The notes: a model not told the origin generated them from the letters alone. Shown: positions 1 to 8,729, counted from the first letter of the stretch. The stretch: 55,235 nucleotides of DNA from Thermalbibacter longus (GCF_023806485.1 NZ_JAMSLR010000017.1:1-55235); one strand, 5' to 3'. Made by a program: numbers and translations.

Positions 1-45
1 GATCGTGACGTCGTAGACGTCCCGCTCACCTGGTATCTCGCTCAC
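1..45 (-). CDS. N-terminus of a probable FAD-dependent oxidoreductase/monooxygenase (partial)
   Basis: Only the first 15 codons are inside the window. A GTG start at 45 follows a strong ribosome-binding site (GAGGAGGG, 46-60 read in reverse) and opens a frame reading MSEIPGERDVYDVTI. A run ending YDVTI at the extreme N-terminus usually leads into the GxGxxG dinucleotide fold of FAD monooxygenases and thioredoxin-reductase-like proteins, so a flavoprotein is inferred; the fold itself is off the edge. It follows the extradiol dioxygenase gene by 18 nt, so it looks like the next gene of the catabolic operon. If it is a ring monooxygenase it could act like a salicylate hydroxylase, but nothing visible proves this. 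Confidence 0.5.
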   Translation of the reverse strand, partial: MSEIPGERDVYDVTI

Positions 46-63
46 CTCTTCCCTCCTCGATGG

Positions 64-960
64 TCAGGAACCTTTCCGGAACGATTCGGGTGGTCGAATG
101 CCCCATGGAGAAAAGAGATCCGGACTGTCTCCCCAGAACGTTGTCGGAGCAGCACGGTTAGCGACAAGTGCCATCTCCGCGGACAGCTCGTACCGATTAC
201 CGTCCGGGGTCCAGAAGTACATGAAGAGGTTGCCTCCGATACTGTGGCGTCCCGGGCCAACCTCGACCTTTCCCCCCTGTGCCGCGAGCATATCGGCGAA
301 CGCCTTCATGGCTTCGATGCCAGCGACGCGAAAAGCGATGTGATCGAGCGTTTCCCCGTCGTTGCCCAGAAGAACTGCGAGGTCGTGGTGCTGATCGGTC
401 AAATGCAACCAGGCACCTCGCCACCGCCCATCTCCGGTTAGGCGTACATCTGGGAGGTGGAAGCCGAGAACATCGCGGAGAAAGGAAGCGACAGCTTGCA
501 CATCCGTGTGGCGAAGCGTAACGTGGTCCAGGTCGAGCAGAAGCGACGAGCGGCTTTCTGGAAAGCACCGCACAGCAGGGTGAGCGTACGAGTATGAAGC
601 TGCGGAAATCGGGGTGGGGACGACGAATTCCACTCCGTGCCCAGACGGTAAGGAAAACCGGACAGCGGCAGCGATACCGGGTTCAGCATCAGTAACGTGG
701 ATATAGGGCACGCCGTTCTGGCTCAAACGTTCTGCATACGCGGCGAGCGTTTCGGCGTCCGGAACGGCGTAGGCCACGTGACCGAGACCGGTTCCACCCG
801 ACGAGAGGCAGAGGTCGATTGACGGGTCGTGACCGCAGGCAAGGTAAGCGGTATCGTCCTGCTGCTCGACGAGCGTCAGTTGCAGTACGTCTTGATGGAA
901 TGCTAGCGCGGCTTGGAGGTCAGGAACGCGCACTTCGACATGGTGAAGCCAGGGACGCAT
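64..960 (-). CDS. Type I extradiol ring-cleavage dioxygenase (VOC family, two domains)
   Basis: This is a 298-residue two-domain vicinal-oxygen-chelate protein, the size and layout of BphC/NahC/catechol 2,3-dioxygenases, which use Fe(II) to open a catechol ring next to its hydroxyls. The second domain carries the expected metal ligands H146 (LDHVTLR), H207 (LDHIAF) and E258 (YELSAE), nearly the same numbering as in BphC. The N-terminal domain begins HHVEVRVPDL. The ATG at 960 is chosen because AGGAGAGGAG lies directly upstream, although the frame stays open to 1017. It lies 26 nt after the ThDP enzyme gene. With the Rieske dioxygenase and dihydrodiol dehydrogenase upstream it would supply the third step of a dioxygenation, rearomatisation and cleavage sequence. 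The substrate is unknown. Confidence 0.85.
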   Translation of the reverse strand: MRPWLHHVEVRVPDLQAALAFHQDVLQLTLVEQQDDTAYLACGHDPSIDLCLSSGGTGLGHVAYAVPDAETLAAYAERLSQNGVPYIHVTDAEPGIAAAVRFSLPSGHGVEFVVPTPISAASYSYAHPAVRCFPESRSSLLLDLDHVTLRHTDVQAVASFLRDVLGFHLPDVRLTGDGRWRGAWLHLTDQHHDLAVLLGNDGETLDHIAFRVAGIEAMKAFADMLAAQGGKVEVGPGRHSIGGNLFMYFWTPDGNRYELSAEMALVANRAAPTTFWGDSPDLFSPWGIRPPESFRKGS

Positions 961-986
961 CTCCTCTCCTTCCTGTCGCATTGGTC

Positions 987-2630
987 TCAGTGTCCTTGGA
1001 ACGCGAGATCGAACCACTCGTCGCCGCGCACCGCCGGGTTGACCTTCATGTCTAGCACGATTGGATAGCGATCCCGATCACGCAGGACTTGTCCCAACGC
1101 GTACAAGTCCGCGACGGAACGAACGGTATGACCTGTCATCCCGAGTGCGCGGCCGAGCGCGGCAAAATCGATATCAGGGAAGGTCACCGTGGTGGTGTCG
1201 TAGCCCATTGGGGCAAAGTGATGCACCTCGGCACCGTAGGCACAGTCGTTGTACACGATAACAACGAGCGGCAGCTTCAGACGCGCGACCGTTTCGAGCT
1301 CCGGGAGAGACATGAAAAGTCCCCCATCGCCCACTGCGGCAATCGTGACACGATCCGGACACGCTAGTGCGGCTCCGATTGCCGTCGGCAATCCGAGCCC
1401 GATCGACTGGAACGCTTGAGTGAAGACAAAGGCTCGCTCGTCGGGTACGGTCAGATACATGATTGGATAGGCCATAAAATGCCCTGAGTCGATCGCCAGA
1501 ACGCGCTCGGCAGGGAGGAGTTCATCGAGCGCCTTCGAGGCTGTGCGCGGATCGATGAGGTCCGCAGTGGACTTGTCTTCGAACGGCGTATCCTGCCATG
1601 TGGAACGACGGACGCGCTCCGCCACTTCGGGCGTCCGCCATCCCTCTTGCGCCGGTGACAAGAGGTTTGCCAGCGCACTCGCGGTCGCGCGGACATCTCC
1701 GACGCACCCGAACGCGACCGGATAACGAGCACCGATGGCGCCCGGATCGATGTCCACCTGAACGATCTCAGCCCTCGGGTCGAACAGTCTCCCGTGACGC
1801 CGCGTCCACGCCGTCAGCGACGCTCCCATCGCGAGGATCAAATCGGCCTGGCGCATAAGCTCGACAGCCCCAGGGGCCGAGAAGCCACCCGCGATACCGA
1901 GATTCCACGGGTTGCCGGCGAACAGGCCATGCGCGTTGGCTGTGGTCGCCAACAGGGCGCCAACGGCCTCGCCGAGCCGTTCGAGCTCGGCCCGAGCTCG
2001 TGAGATGACTGCGCCTCGTCCTGCAAGGATCAGCGGCCGACGGGCCGTGCGCAGCCGGTCAGCCAGGTGAGCCAGCGTCTCGATATCCGGCGCGTTGGAC
2101 AGGCTCGGAAACGAACTAAGGAGTGGTGTGACGAGCTCGAGCTCGGCGACCTGGATATCTTGCGGCATCAGCAGTACCACGGGGCGACGTTCGAGGAGCG
2201 CTCGGCGCCAGGCCCGCTCGAGATCCGCGAGCGCCGTTTCCGGTGTGTGCAGGCGTTCCGGAATAGCGCCAGCAGCCGCACCGATTCCTTCCTGGTCGAT
2301 GGCGAAGTTGGAGTGAATTGCACCACGGGACACTTCTGCCGTCAGTAAGAGGAGCGGAGTACGAGCCTTGACGGCCTCAACCAGTGGTGTCAGCGTGTTG
2401 GTGAAGCCCGGCCCCATGTGCACAGTGCAGAGACCGACGCGGTTCGTAACCCGCGCCCATGCATCGGCCATTGCGACCGCCCCAGCCTCGTGTCGAGCGG
2501 CGATAAACCGGACGCCACGGAGGCGTAACGCTTCGGCAACGAAGAAGTTGCCGCTACCCACGACTCCGTACAAGGTGTCGACGCCGAGTTGGACGAGGCG
2601 GTCAGCGAGTATTTCGTATACCTGTGGCAC
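987..2630 (-). CDS. Thiamine diphosphate-dependent enzyme (acetolactate synthase/benzoylformate decarboxylase superfamily)
   Basis: This 547-residue protein has the full three-domain ThDP fold: an N-terminal Pyr domain with the catalytic glutamate E48 (ARHEAGAVAMADA), a central domain ending near residue 345, and a C-terminal PP domain with the GDG...N cofactor motif (AAVGDGGLFMSLPELET followed by VIVYNDCAYG). The family decarboxylates or ligates 2-oxo acids, or cleaves 2-hydroxyacyl-CoA. No regulatory subunit gene is nearby, so biosynthetic acetolactate synthase is unlikely. The GTG start at 2630 has AAAGGTG about 8 nt upstream. It sits between the ABC ATPase gene and the extradiol dioxygenase gene, which suggests decarboxylation of an aromatic or ring-cleavage 2-oxo acid. 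Exact activity cannot be read from the sequence. Confidence 0.8.
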   Translation of the reverse strand: MPQVYEILADRLVQLGVDTLYGVVGSGNFFVAEALRLRGVRFIAARHEAGAVAMADAWARVTNRVGLCTVHMGPGFTNTLTPLVEAVKARTPLLLLTAEVSRGAIHSNFAIDQEGIGAAAGAIPERLHTPETALADLERAWRRALLERRPVVLLMPQDIQVAELELVTPLLSSFPSLSNAPDIETLAHLADRLRTARRPLILAGRGAVISRARAELERLGEAVGALLATTANAHGLFAGNPWNLGIAGGFSAPGAVELMRQADLILAMGASLTAWTRRHGRLFDPRAEIVQVDIDPGAIGARYPVAFGCVGDVRATASALANLLSPAQEGWRTPEVAERVRRSTWQDTPFEDKSTADLIDPRTASKALDELLPAERVLAIDSGHFMAYPIMYLTVPDERAFVFTQAFQSIGLGLPTAIGAALACPDRVTIAAVGDGGLFMSLPELETVARLKLPLVVIVYNDCAYGAEVHHFAPMGYDTTTVTFPDIDFAALGRALGMTGHTVRSVADLYALGQVLRDRDRYPIVLDMKVNPAVRGDEWFDLAFQGH

Positions 2631-2663
2631 TTCACCACACCTTTCGTCTCGTAGAGGCCACCG

Positions 2664-3452
2664 TCAGGACGATGCGTTCACAAGCCCCTGCTGAATGCGA
2701 ACCTGTTCCGAGAAGATATCGAGCACCTGCCGCTTGAGCTCCTCATGGTCACGGATGTTCTCGGGATATACATCGAGCAAGATGCGGGTCGGGCGCGCGC
2801 TGAGCACCAGGAGACGCGTCGCGAGGCGGAGGGCCTCATCGACATTGTGTGTGACGAAGAGAATGGTGACGCCAGTCTCGCGCCAAATGCGATGGAGCTC
2901 GTCCTGGAGGATTCGACGGTTCTCCGGATCGAGCGCGCTGAAAGGTTCATCCATCAGCAGCAGCTCTGGCTGGACGGCGAGTGCCCGGGCGATCGAGGCG
3001 CGCTGTTGCATGCCACCCGATAGGTGGTTCGGGAAATAGTCCTCGAAGCCAGAGAGCCCCACGAGACGCAGGTAGCGATGCGCTGTCGCCACTGCGTCCT
3101 GCCGGTTACTGCGACAAACCCGCTCGACAGCCAGCGCAACGTTCCCGGCGATCGTCCTCCAGGGCAGGAGGCGTGGCTCTTGGAAGACGTATCCGACGCG
3201 ATGGTCAGCGGACTGCCTCCCCTCGAGCTTCGATCCATGCAGGTAGATCGCTCCGGAATCGGCACCCTCGATTCCGGCGATGACGCGGAGCAGCGTCGTC
3301 TTGCCACACCCATTGGGACCGAGCAAGCACACGAACTCTCCGTCGCGAACCTGGAACGACAGGGTATCGATGACCGGAACGAGAAAGGTCTTTCGAAGAT
3401 CTTCAACGGCGAGCGCGATCGTGCTCGCTTGCTGGGACTGGGCCACCGGCAT
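2664..3452 (-). CDS. ABC transporter ATP-binding protein, nitrate/sulfonate/taurine (SsuB/TauB) type
   Basis: This 262-residue cytoplasmic ATPase would energise the importer whose permease and binding lipoprotein are encoded at 6371-7180 and 5106-6248. Visible motifs are Walker A (GPNGCGKTT, 45-53), Q-loop Q91 (FQEPRLLPW), signature LSGGMQQR (144-151), Walker B LLLMDEP (164-170) and switch histidine H202 (VTHNVDEAL). The FQEPRLLPW loop is characteristic of the SsuB/TauB group. The frame is open to 3539, but the ATG at 3452 is preferred: it has GAGAGGAG upstream and starts 4 nt after the acyl-CoA ligase stop. The ligase gene separates it from the other transporter genes, which ties uptake to CoA activation. 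The likely substrate is an aromatic or heterocyclic acid. Confidence 0.9.
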   Translation of the reverse strand: MPVAQSQQASTIALAVEDLRKTFLVPVIDTLSFQVRDGEFVCLLGPNGCGKTTLLRVIAGIEGADSGAIYLHGSKLEGRQSADHRVGYVFQEPRLLPWRTIAGNVALAVERVCRSNRQDAVATAHRYLRLVGLSGFEDYFPNHLSGGMQQRASIARALAVQPELLLMDEPFSALDPENRRILQDELHRIWRETGVTILFVTHNVDEALRLATRLLVLSARPTRILLDVYPENIRDHEELKRQVLDIFSEQVRIQQGLVNASS

Positions 3453-3456
3453 CGCT

Positions 3457-5073
3457 CTATCTCCTCTCGCGCCTATCGGCTGGACCTGAAGGAACACGCA
3501 GGTCGCAGGCGATTGCGATCGTCTCTGGCGCACGCTCACGGAGCAACCGCTTCAGGATCTTCCCGGTCGCGCTCTTCGGTAACTCGGAAGCGAATTCGAT
3601 CGAACGAGGGATTTCGAAGCCCGCCAGGTGATTGCGACAGTGTTGGATAATATCGGCCGCGAGCTCGGGCGTCTCAGTGAAGCCAGGGCGAAGCACCACT
3701 ACCGCATGGACAGTTTCTCCCCAAACGGCATGGCGCAACCCTACGACGGCCACTTCTCGTACCGCGGCGTGACTCCGTACGACGTCCTCGACGCGCGGGC
3801 TGAACACGTTTTCACCGCCCGAGATGATGACGTCCTTGATGCGGTCGGTGACGTAGAGGTATCCATGCTCGTCGAGGAAACCGGCATCGCCCGTTCGCAG
3901 CCAGCCATTCACCAGGACCTGCGCGGTTTCTGCCGGACGGTTCCAGTAGCCCCCCATCACCTGCGGGCCGCGCACAACGATCTCTCCAACTTGACCAGAC
4001 GGAAGCGGCGTGCCGTCACCGCTCCAAACGGCGAGCTCGGTCGCGGGCAGCGGGCGTCCGGCTGAGCGGAGCAGGTGCGGCGCATCGGCTAGCCCGACAC
4101 GGTGATCGTGCGGCGAAAGAACAGTCACTGCCTGGGTCGCTTCGGTAAGTCCGTAAGACTGGATGAGCTGCGCACCGAGACCTCGCATCGCTTCCTCGAT
4201 CAGCGCGCGTGGGGCGGGTGAGGCACCGTAGTAGATGAACCGCGGGTGGTCCCCGGACGGGAGTCGATCACCACCCAGGAGATCCAGGCACGCCTGAATC
4301 ATCGTGGGTACCATCACCGTCCAAGCGATTGATCGCGTCGCGAGGAGTTCGATTGCCTCAGCGGGAGAGAAACGTTCGCAGACGACGAGCGGCAAGCCAT
4401 GGCTCAGTGGAACAAGCGCTGAGGGGATGAGGGCAGCGTGGAACAGCGGGGTGACCACGAGGGCTTCGGCCTTCGCCGGCGGTGTGATAGCAGCACCGAT
4501 CTGGCCAACATTGGCAAGGAGGTTCCCCTGTGTCAGGGGAACCCCCTTCAGCGCCCCCGTTGTGCCACTGGTGTAGAGCATCAACACTGGAGTGGCAAGA
4601 TCCCCCGCTGGGTGTTGCAATTCCTGCGCTGCTTCCTGCACCGAGAGCGCCGGCTGTAGAGCGAGGTCATCAACAGGCACCATGTGGAACGATGACCGCA
4701 ACTGCGCTGCTCCCGCCTCTGCGAGCGCCTGCGTGGCCGTGTCGTAGAAGAGGGCACACGGCGACGCATCCTCGAGGACGGCGGCGACTTCGGCAGGGGA
4801 GTAGCGTGTATTGAGCAATACCACGATGCCACCGATATGCGCAGCCGCGAAGAGAAGCAGCAGCGTCTCAGGCCGATTGAGCGCGAGGACAGCGACGCGC
4901 GATCCAGGAGCGACGCCAATCTCCTTCCTCAGGTACTGGGCAAGACTAGCGACGTTGGCAACGGCTTCGCTGACGGTAATGACCCGTTCGTGCCAGGTAA
5001 GGAGCGGCTCCTCGGCACCCTGCTGCAGGCGGGAGAGCAGGACTTCGTTGAGCGATCGTTCGCGCAGGTGCAT
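3457..5073 (-). CDS. AMP-forming acyl-CoA synthetase (ANL superfamily)
   Basis: This 538-residue adenylating enzyme would form an acyl- or aroyl-CoA through an acyl-AMP intermediate. It shows the P-loop-like motif YTSGTTGALKG (about 167-177), the A8 hinge region (GWLRTGDAGFLDEHGYL then DRIKDVIISGGENVFSP) and the catalytic lysine motif LPKSATGKILKR near the C-terminus. Length and motif spacing match medium-chain or aromatic acid CoA ligases. The ATG at 5073 has GGAGGT eight nt upstream. It lies between the binding-protein gene and the ATPase gene of the importer, so an imported carboxylic acid or a pathway intermediate is the likely substrate. Two crotonase-like genes in the same operon could act on the CoA product. 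Substrate specificity is not deducible here. Confidence 0.88.
   Translation of the reverse strand: MHLRERSLNEVLLSRLQQGAEEPLLTWHERVITVSEAVANVASLAQYLRKEIGVAPGSRVAVLALNRPETLLLLFAAAHIGGIVVLLNTRYSPAEVAAVLEDASPCALFYDTATQALAEAGAAQLRSSFHMVPVDDLALQPALSVQEAAQELQHPAGDLATPVLMLYTSGTTGALKGVPLTQGNLLANVGQIGAAITPPAKAEALVVTPLFHAALIPSALVPLSHGLPLVVCERFSPAEAIELLATRSIAWTVMVPTMIQACLDLLGGDRLPSGDHPRFIYYGASPAPRALIEEAMRGLGAQLIQSYGLTEATQAVTVLSPHDHRVGLADAPHLLRSAGRPLPATELAVWSGDGTPLPSGQVGEIVVRGPQVMGGYWNRPAETAQVLVNGWLRTGDAGFLDEHGYLYVTDRIKDVIISGGENVFSPRVEDVVRSHAAVREVAVVGLRHAVWGETVHAVVVLRPGFTETPELAADIIQHCRNHLAGFEIPRSIEFASELPKSATGKILKRLLRERAPETIAIACDLRVPSGPADRRERR
4521..4543. repeat. Perfect inverted repeat inside the acyl-CoA ligase gene
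   Basis: GGTTCCCCTG (4521-4530) and CAGGGGAACC (4534-4543) are exact reverse complements separated by three bases, giving a 10-bp stem with a 3-nt loop. It lies in the coding region just after the YTSGTTG motif. The encoded residues (GVPLTQGN) are typical for the family, so the palindrome may be a codon-choice coincidence. There is no T-run for a terminator. Confidence 0.6.
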
Positions 5074-5105
5074 TGCAAGACCTCCAGCCGGCCCCGGCAG
5101 CCTGT

Positions 5106-6248
5106 CTACGGCTCCCAGAAGAGCGCTGCGCGAGCCTCTTCGGCATTCAGCCAGAGGTCGCTCTGGAGCAACACACCGGATTCGCGATTGAACTTGAGCT
5201 GCATCAGAATGGTGTCCTGCAGATCCTTGCTCAATCCGGCTAGCGGCGTCGTCCGCGAGAGCGCGGTGCTGATGACGTCCGGTGGCAGTTCCGTAACGTT
5301 GGCAAACGCTTGGACGGCCTTGTCATCCCCTGCCTGCCAGAGCTCGGCGACTTCCTCCTGCGCCGCGATGATGTCTTGCATGAGCTCGGGGTACTCGTCA
5401 GCGAGCTCCGGCGAGGTCATGTAGATCACGTGCACTTGCGGGGTGTCGCTGCCGGAGACCTGCTTCCAAAGCTCTTGCTGCGTGACGAGGATCTCCGCCT
5501 GGCCGGAGTTGGTCAGCCGCGAGACCGTCGGCTCCCACATGAGCAGTGCGTCGACGTTCCCGTTGATCAAGAGATTGACCGCATCCGGAGGAGTCGAGGC
5601 CTGAATGAACTCTGTATCGGTCAAGAGGTCGAAATCGTAGAGTCGACGCACCATCGCGTTAATGTCTTGCGTCGTCGTCCCACCGGGAATGCCTCCAACT
5701 CGCTTGCCACGCAAATCGGGGACAGCCGAGACGCCAAGCCCCGGGCGAACCAGGATCGAACCGAGTGTCCCGACCGCCGCGCTGAAGATCTTGAGCGGTA
5801 CTCCTTGCTCGTGCATCTGCGCGGCGATCACGACGGACATGTCGATGATGTCCGCCTGGCCGGCTGCGAAGGCGTTCGCCAGCGCGCTGATCTGATCGAT
5901 CCGGTTCCACTCCAGTTTCCAGCCACGCGCGCTGAGCAAGCCGAGGTCATCGATGGCTTCGCAGCCCGCCCAACCGAGCCGGAGATAGGCGAACCGGAAC
6001 GTCCGGTCGGGCCGCTGCGCCATGGTCGGGCTGGCGGCTGGAGCGACCGTCGGTGTGGCCGCCGGGGTCGCTGTTGCGGCCGCGGGCTGAGTCGGTGAGG
6101 CCGCCGCAGCCTGCGTCGGGGTCGCAGCCGGAGCAGCAGTCGGCGCCGGCTGCTGCTCTTCCGACTGACACGCGGAGATCAGCAGCGAGGTGACGGCAGC
6201 CGATACGGTGCCGATCAGGAATTGGCGACGCGTGTACCGTGTGGCCAT
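5106..6248 (-). CDS. ABC transporter substrate-binding lipoprotein, NMT1/THI5-like
   Basis: This 380-residue exported solute-binding protein of the importer begins MATRYTRRQFLIGTVS. It has a twin-arginine-like RR at 7-8, a hydrophobic core and the lipobox ISAC with C27 as lipidation site. A Pro/Ala/Thr-rich linker (about 30-80) tethers the domain to the membrane, as is common in Chloroflexota. The rest resembles SsuA/NMT1-like receptors (LLSARGWKLEW, AFAAGQADI, DLRGKRVGGIPGGTT). The ATG at 6248 has GAAGGAGGAG upstream and is the only start that leaves a proper signal peptide. It follows the permease gene by 122 nt. The ligand is unknown; aromatic acids, sulfonates and pyrimidine precursors are known for the family. 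Confidence 0.88.
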   Translation of the reverse strand: MATRYTRRQFLIGTVSAAVTSLLISACQSEEQQPAPTAAPAATPTQAAAASPTQPAAATATPAATPTVAPAASPTMAQRPDRTFRFAYLRLGWAGCEAIDDLGLLSARGWKLEWNRIDQISALANAFAAGQADIIDMSVVIAAQMHEQGVPLKIFSAAVGTLGSILVRPGLGVSAVPDLRGKRVGGIPGGTTTQDINAMVRRLYDFDLLTDTEFIQASTPPDAVNLLINGNVDALLMWEPTVSRLTNSGQAEILVTQQELWKQVSGSDTPQVHVIYMTSPELADEYPELMQDIIAAQEEVAELWQAGDDKAVQAFANVTELPPDVISTALSRTTPLAGLSKDLQDTILMQLKFNRESGVLLQSDLWLNAEEARAALFWEP

Positions 6249-6370
6249 GGTCTCTCCTCCTTCTACAGCTACGCCTCTCATCGCCCACACACCACCAGCT
6301 TGGGGTTCAACGACAGGGAGGACGGATCGCACTCGATAGCCCGTCCACCGGGTCGTTTGCCAGACCACCG

Positions 6371-7180
6371 CTAACGCCACCGCGTCAGCCACCGCAGTAG
6401 CGGAGCGAACACGAGGTTGTCGAGCAAAAGCATCATGAGAATCAGGACGACCGCCCATGCGAAGACCGCGTCCGTGCGGAGCGTGTCGCGCGCGTAGTTC
6501 ATCATGTATCCAACCCCGGTCGACACACCGAAGATCTCAGCGACCACGGAGACGCGCAGGCCTAACGCGAAAGCGACACGCATCCCTGCGAAGAGATACG
6601 GAACCAGTGATGGCACGGTAATGTGAAAAAACGTGGCGTACGGGCCGAAGCGATAGACCTGCGCCATCTCGAGGAACTTGCGGTCGAGGTTGTCAATTCC
6701 CTCGAAGACGTTGCTCAAGAGGACCGGGATGGTGATCATCAGCGTGGTGAAGATCGGCGCGCGATCGGTTAGGCCGAACCAAATGAGCGCGAGCACGATC
6801 CAGACGAAGACCGAGGTGGCATTGAGCACGGCGTTGATGTCGCGTAGCACCCCTCGGGCGGTCTGGCGGGAGCTGGCGAGCAAGCCCAGGACGAGAGCGA
6901 GTGCCGTACCGAGCAAAAAGCCTGCAGTGACCCGATACAGCGTGGCTGCAACGTGGGCCCAGAGGTCACCCGAGCGTGCCAGATCGAGGAGCGTGCGCCC
7001 CACCTTTTCAGGTGAAGGAAGGACATAGGGGCTCGTGCGCGCCGCGATGATGGCCCAGGCGACCACCAGCAGGATGAGCACGAGAATCGTGGGGGCATGA
7101 ACGCGGCGAAGGAGTGCCGGAACGCTCGCCGCGCGCGGGCGCGCTGTGGCAGCGGGCTGGGCTACGCGCTGGCTGGTCAT
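6371..7180 (-). CDS. ABC transporter permease, SsuC/TauC type
   Basis: This 269-residue BPD-type inner-membrane permease has about six hydrophobic segments: one near 30-47 (ILVLILLVVAWAIIA), a cluster at 90-190 and the last at 235-260. A central EAA-like loop (MAQVYRFGPYATFFHITVPS) contacts the ATPase. The ATG at 7180 overlaps the TGA of the upstream crotonase gene by four bases (ATGA), which indicates translational coupling. It pairs with the lipoprotein gene immediately downstream and the ATPase gene at 2664-3452. The family imports small oxidised organic anions, and the operon context suggests the pathway substrate. Confidence 0.9.
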   Translation of the reverse strand: MTSQRVAQPAATARPRAASVPALLRRVHAPTILVLILLVVAWAIIAARTSPYVLPSPEKVGRTLLDLARSGDLWAHVAATLYRVTAGFLLGTALALVLGLLASSRQTARGVLRDINAVLNATSVFVWIVLALIWFGLTDRAPIFTTLMITIPVLLSNVFEGIDNLDRKFLEMAQVYRFGPYATFFHITVPSLVPYLFAGMRVAFALGLRVSVVAEIFGVSTGVGYMMNYARDTLRTDAVFAWAVVLILMMLLLDNLVFAPLLRWLTRWR

Positions 7181-7980
7181 ATGCCATCTCCTCTTCCTCC
7201 TCCATCCGGCGAACGCTGGTGGGTGCGCTCAACCTTGCGCGCACGCCATGTTTCGCTTGCTCGCTGGACATCTGCCGATTGGAGACAGAGCGCCAATCGA
7301 TATCGCGAATCGTCGAAGGCAAGGCCGAACGGCGTCTCGAACGCGGTGCGCATCAAATGCTTGCCATGCACCGCCGCGGTGAACGGAATGGCAAGCAGCT
7401 TCTCGATGATGCGCTCGAACTCCCCGGCACCATCAAGTTCGGGGACGATCCAATCGACGAGGCCGACACGTTCTGCCTCGGCAAGCGGAATCGGATCGCC
7501 CAACAAGACGTACCGCCGGGCGAGGCCGAGCCCGAGGAGGCGCGGGAGTCGATACGGAGCCATTCCAGGGAAGAGCCCCTCGTTGATGGCCGGCAGTGCC
7601 AGGACAGCACCCTCGGCGACGATTCGAAAGTCACACGCGATCGCGAGCTGGACACCGCCGCCGAGGCAGTAGCCGTGTATGGCCGCGACGACGAGTTTGT
7701 CCATCGTCTCGATCAATCGGAACGCTTGTTCCTGCATCGGGTAGAACTCAGGGGGCATCCCTACCTCGGCCATCATGTCGAGGTCGAGGCCAGCACAGAA
7801 GGCGCGTCCCGCTCCGCGCACGACGACAAGACGAATGCCTTTATCCTGCGCGATTTCGGTTAGCGCGTCACGCAGATCCGTAACCAGTTCGACATTCAGG
7901 GCATTGAGCTTTTCCGGGCGGTTGAGCGTGAGCGTCGCGACCGCGCCGTCTCGGGATAGCAACACGGTGGAGGTGGTCAT
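7177..7980 (-). CDS. Crotonase-fold protein (enoyl-CoA hydratase/isomerase family), non-canonical active site
   Basis: This 267-residue crotonase-superfamily protein would act on a CoA thioester. The oxyanion-hole segments are present (AFCAGLDLDMM at 60-70 and GYCLGGGV at 103-110). The two glutamates of classical enoyl-CoA hydratase are not: the first position is Q111 (GGGVQLA) and the second is A131 (LPAINEG), with E134 nearby. A plain hydratase is therefore doubtful, and a ring hydrolase, isomerase or lyase on a cyclic acyl-CoA is possible. The C-terminal tail is basic and poorly structured. It overlaps both neighbours by four bases. It belongs to the catabolic operon; the substrate is unknown. 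Confidence 0.82.
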   Translation of the reverse strand: MTTSTVLLSRDGAVATLTLNRPEKLNALNVELVTDLRDALTEIAQDKGIRLVVVRGAGRAFCAGLDLDMMAEVGMPPEFYPMQEQAFRLIETMDKLVVAAIHGYCLGGGVQLAIACDFRIVAEGAVLALPAINEGLFPGMAPYRLPRLLGLGLARRYVLLGDPIPLAEAERVGLVDWIVPELDGAGEFERIIEKLLAIPFTAAVHGKHLMRTAFETPFGLAFDDSRYRLALCLQSADVQRASETWRARKVERTHQRSPDGGGRGDGI

Positions 7981-8729
7981 TCCCCACCTCCAGACGCGGT
8001 GATGTCCTGTTGCCGCGCCAAGCTGTCGAGTAGAGCGCTGAGAGCCAGGCGGTTGGCGTGTTGCGCGGTAAGACTCTCGCTATCGCGAAGAAAGGTCTTG
8101 AGCTGGCGTACAGGATTCGGATCGTACGCCGCGAGGTCACCTGCGAGTTCGATTGCAGCACGGTCAAGCACGTGATCAGGGACGACACGCGATACGAGTC
8201 CTAATCGGACCGCCTCGTCCGCCGGAACCTCGCGGCCGGTCAAGACCATATCGAGAAACGCACGCCACGGCAGCCGTTTCGAGTAGTACGCGGCGACGAT
8301 GACTGGGGGCACCCCCTTCCGCAGCTCGGGGAAAGAAAAGCGAGCTGTTTCCGCGGCAAGCACCAGGTCGCACCGGCAGGCGAGACTGCAACCAGCACCG
8401 ATCGCTCGACCCTGCACTGCCGATATGCTGATACCGGGGAAACTGGCGAGTCGTTCGTTACACGTCACTACGAGCTGGTAGGCCTGCTGCAGGCTGGACA
8501 GCGGCTCACCGTACGACGCCGGCGGGCGACCGAGGCTGAAGTCCGGCCCACTGGCGCACAGTAGCAGCACGCTGGCATCGTCGAGCAGGGTGAGTACCTG
8601 AGCGAGCTCGGCGAGCAACGCTGTACTGAGCGCGTTGCTGTCTTCCGGGTGAGCTAGGCGGACAATCGCACTACGCCCTTGTCGAGTAAGCTCGATGTAC
8701 TTGAACTGCCCTGCCGTCTTGACGCTCAT
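7977..8729 (-). CDS. Second crotonase-fold protein (enoyl-CoA hydratase/isomerase family)
   Basis: This 250-residue crotonase homologue is encoded directly before the other one, with a four-base overlap. The GRAIGAGCSL segment (108-116) gives the second oxyanion-hole peptide. S115 replaces the first catalytic glutamate, while E135 (FSFPELRKGV) is retained at the second. This one-glutamate pattern occurs in isomerases and lyases of the superfamily as well as in hydratases. It differs clearly from the 7177-7980 protein, so this is not a recent duplication. The start at 8729 overlaps the enamidase-like stop by four bases. The two proteins probably perform successive steps on a CoA-activated intermediate. 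Confidence 0.82.
   Translation of the reverse strand: MSVKTAGQFKYIELTRQGRSAIVRLAHPEDSNALSTALLAELAQVLTLLDDASVLLLCASGPDFSLGRPPASYGEPLSSLQQAYQLVVTCNERLASFPGISISAVQGRAIGAGCSLACRCDLVLAAETARFSFPELRKGVPPVIVAAYYSKRLPWRAFLDMVLTGREVPADEAVRLGLVSRVVPDHVLDRAAIELAGDLAAYDPNPVRQLKTFLRDSESLTAQHANRLALSALLDSLARQQDITASGGGE

Noticed and set aside
987-2630. Biosynthetic acetolactate synthase (IlvB)
   Set aside because: No IlvN partner and a catabolic context; only superfamily membership is supported.
4521-4543. Hairpin as a terminator inside the operon
   Set aside because: It is within the ligase coding sequence and has no T-run; the codons fit the conserved protein.
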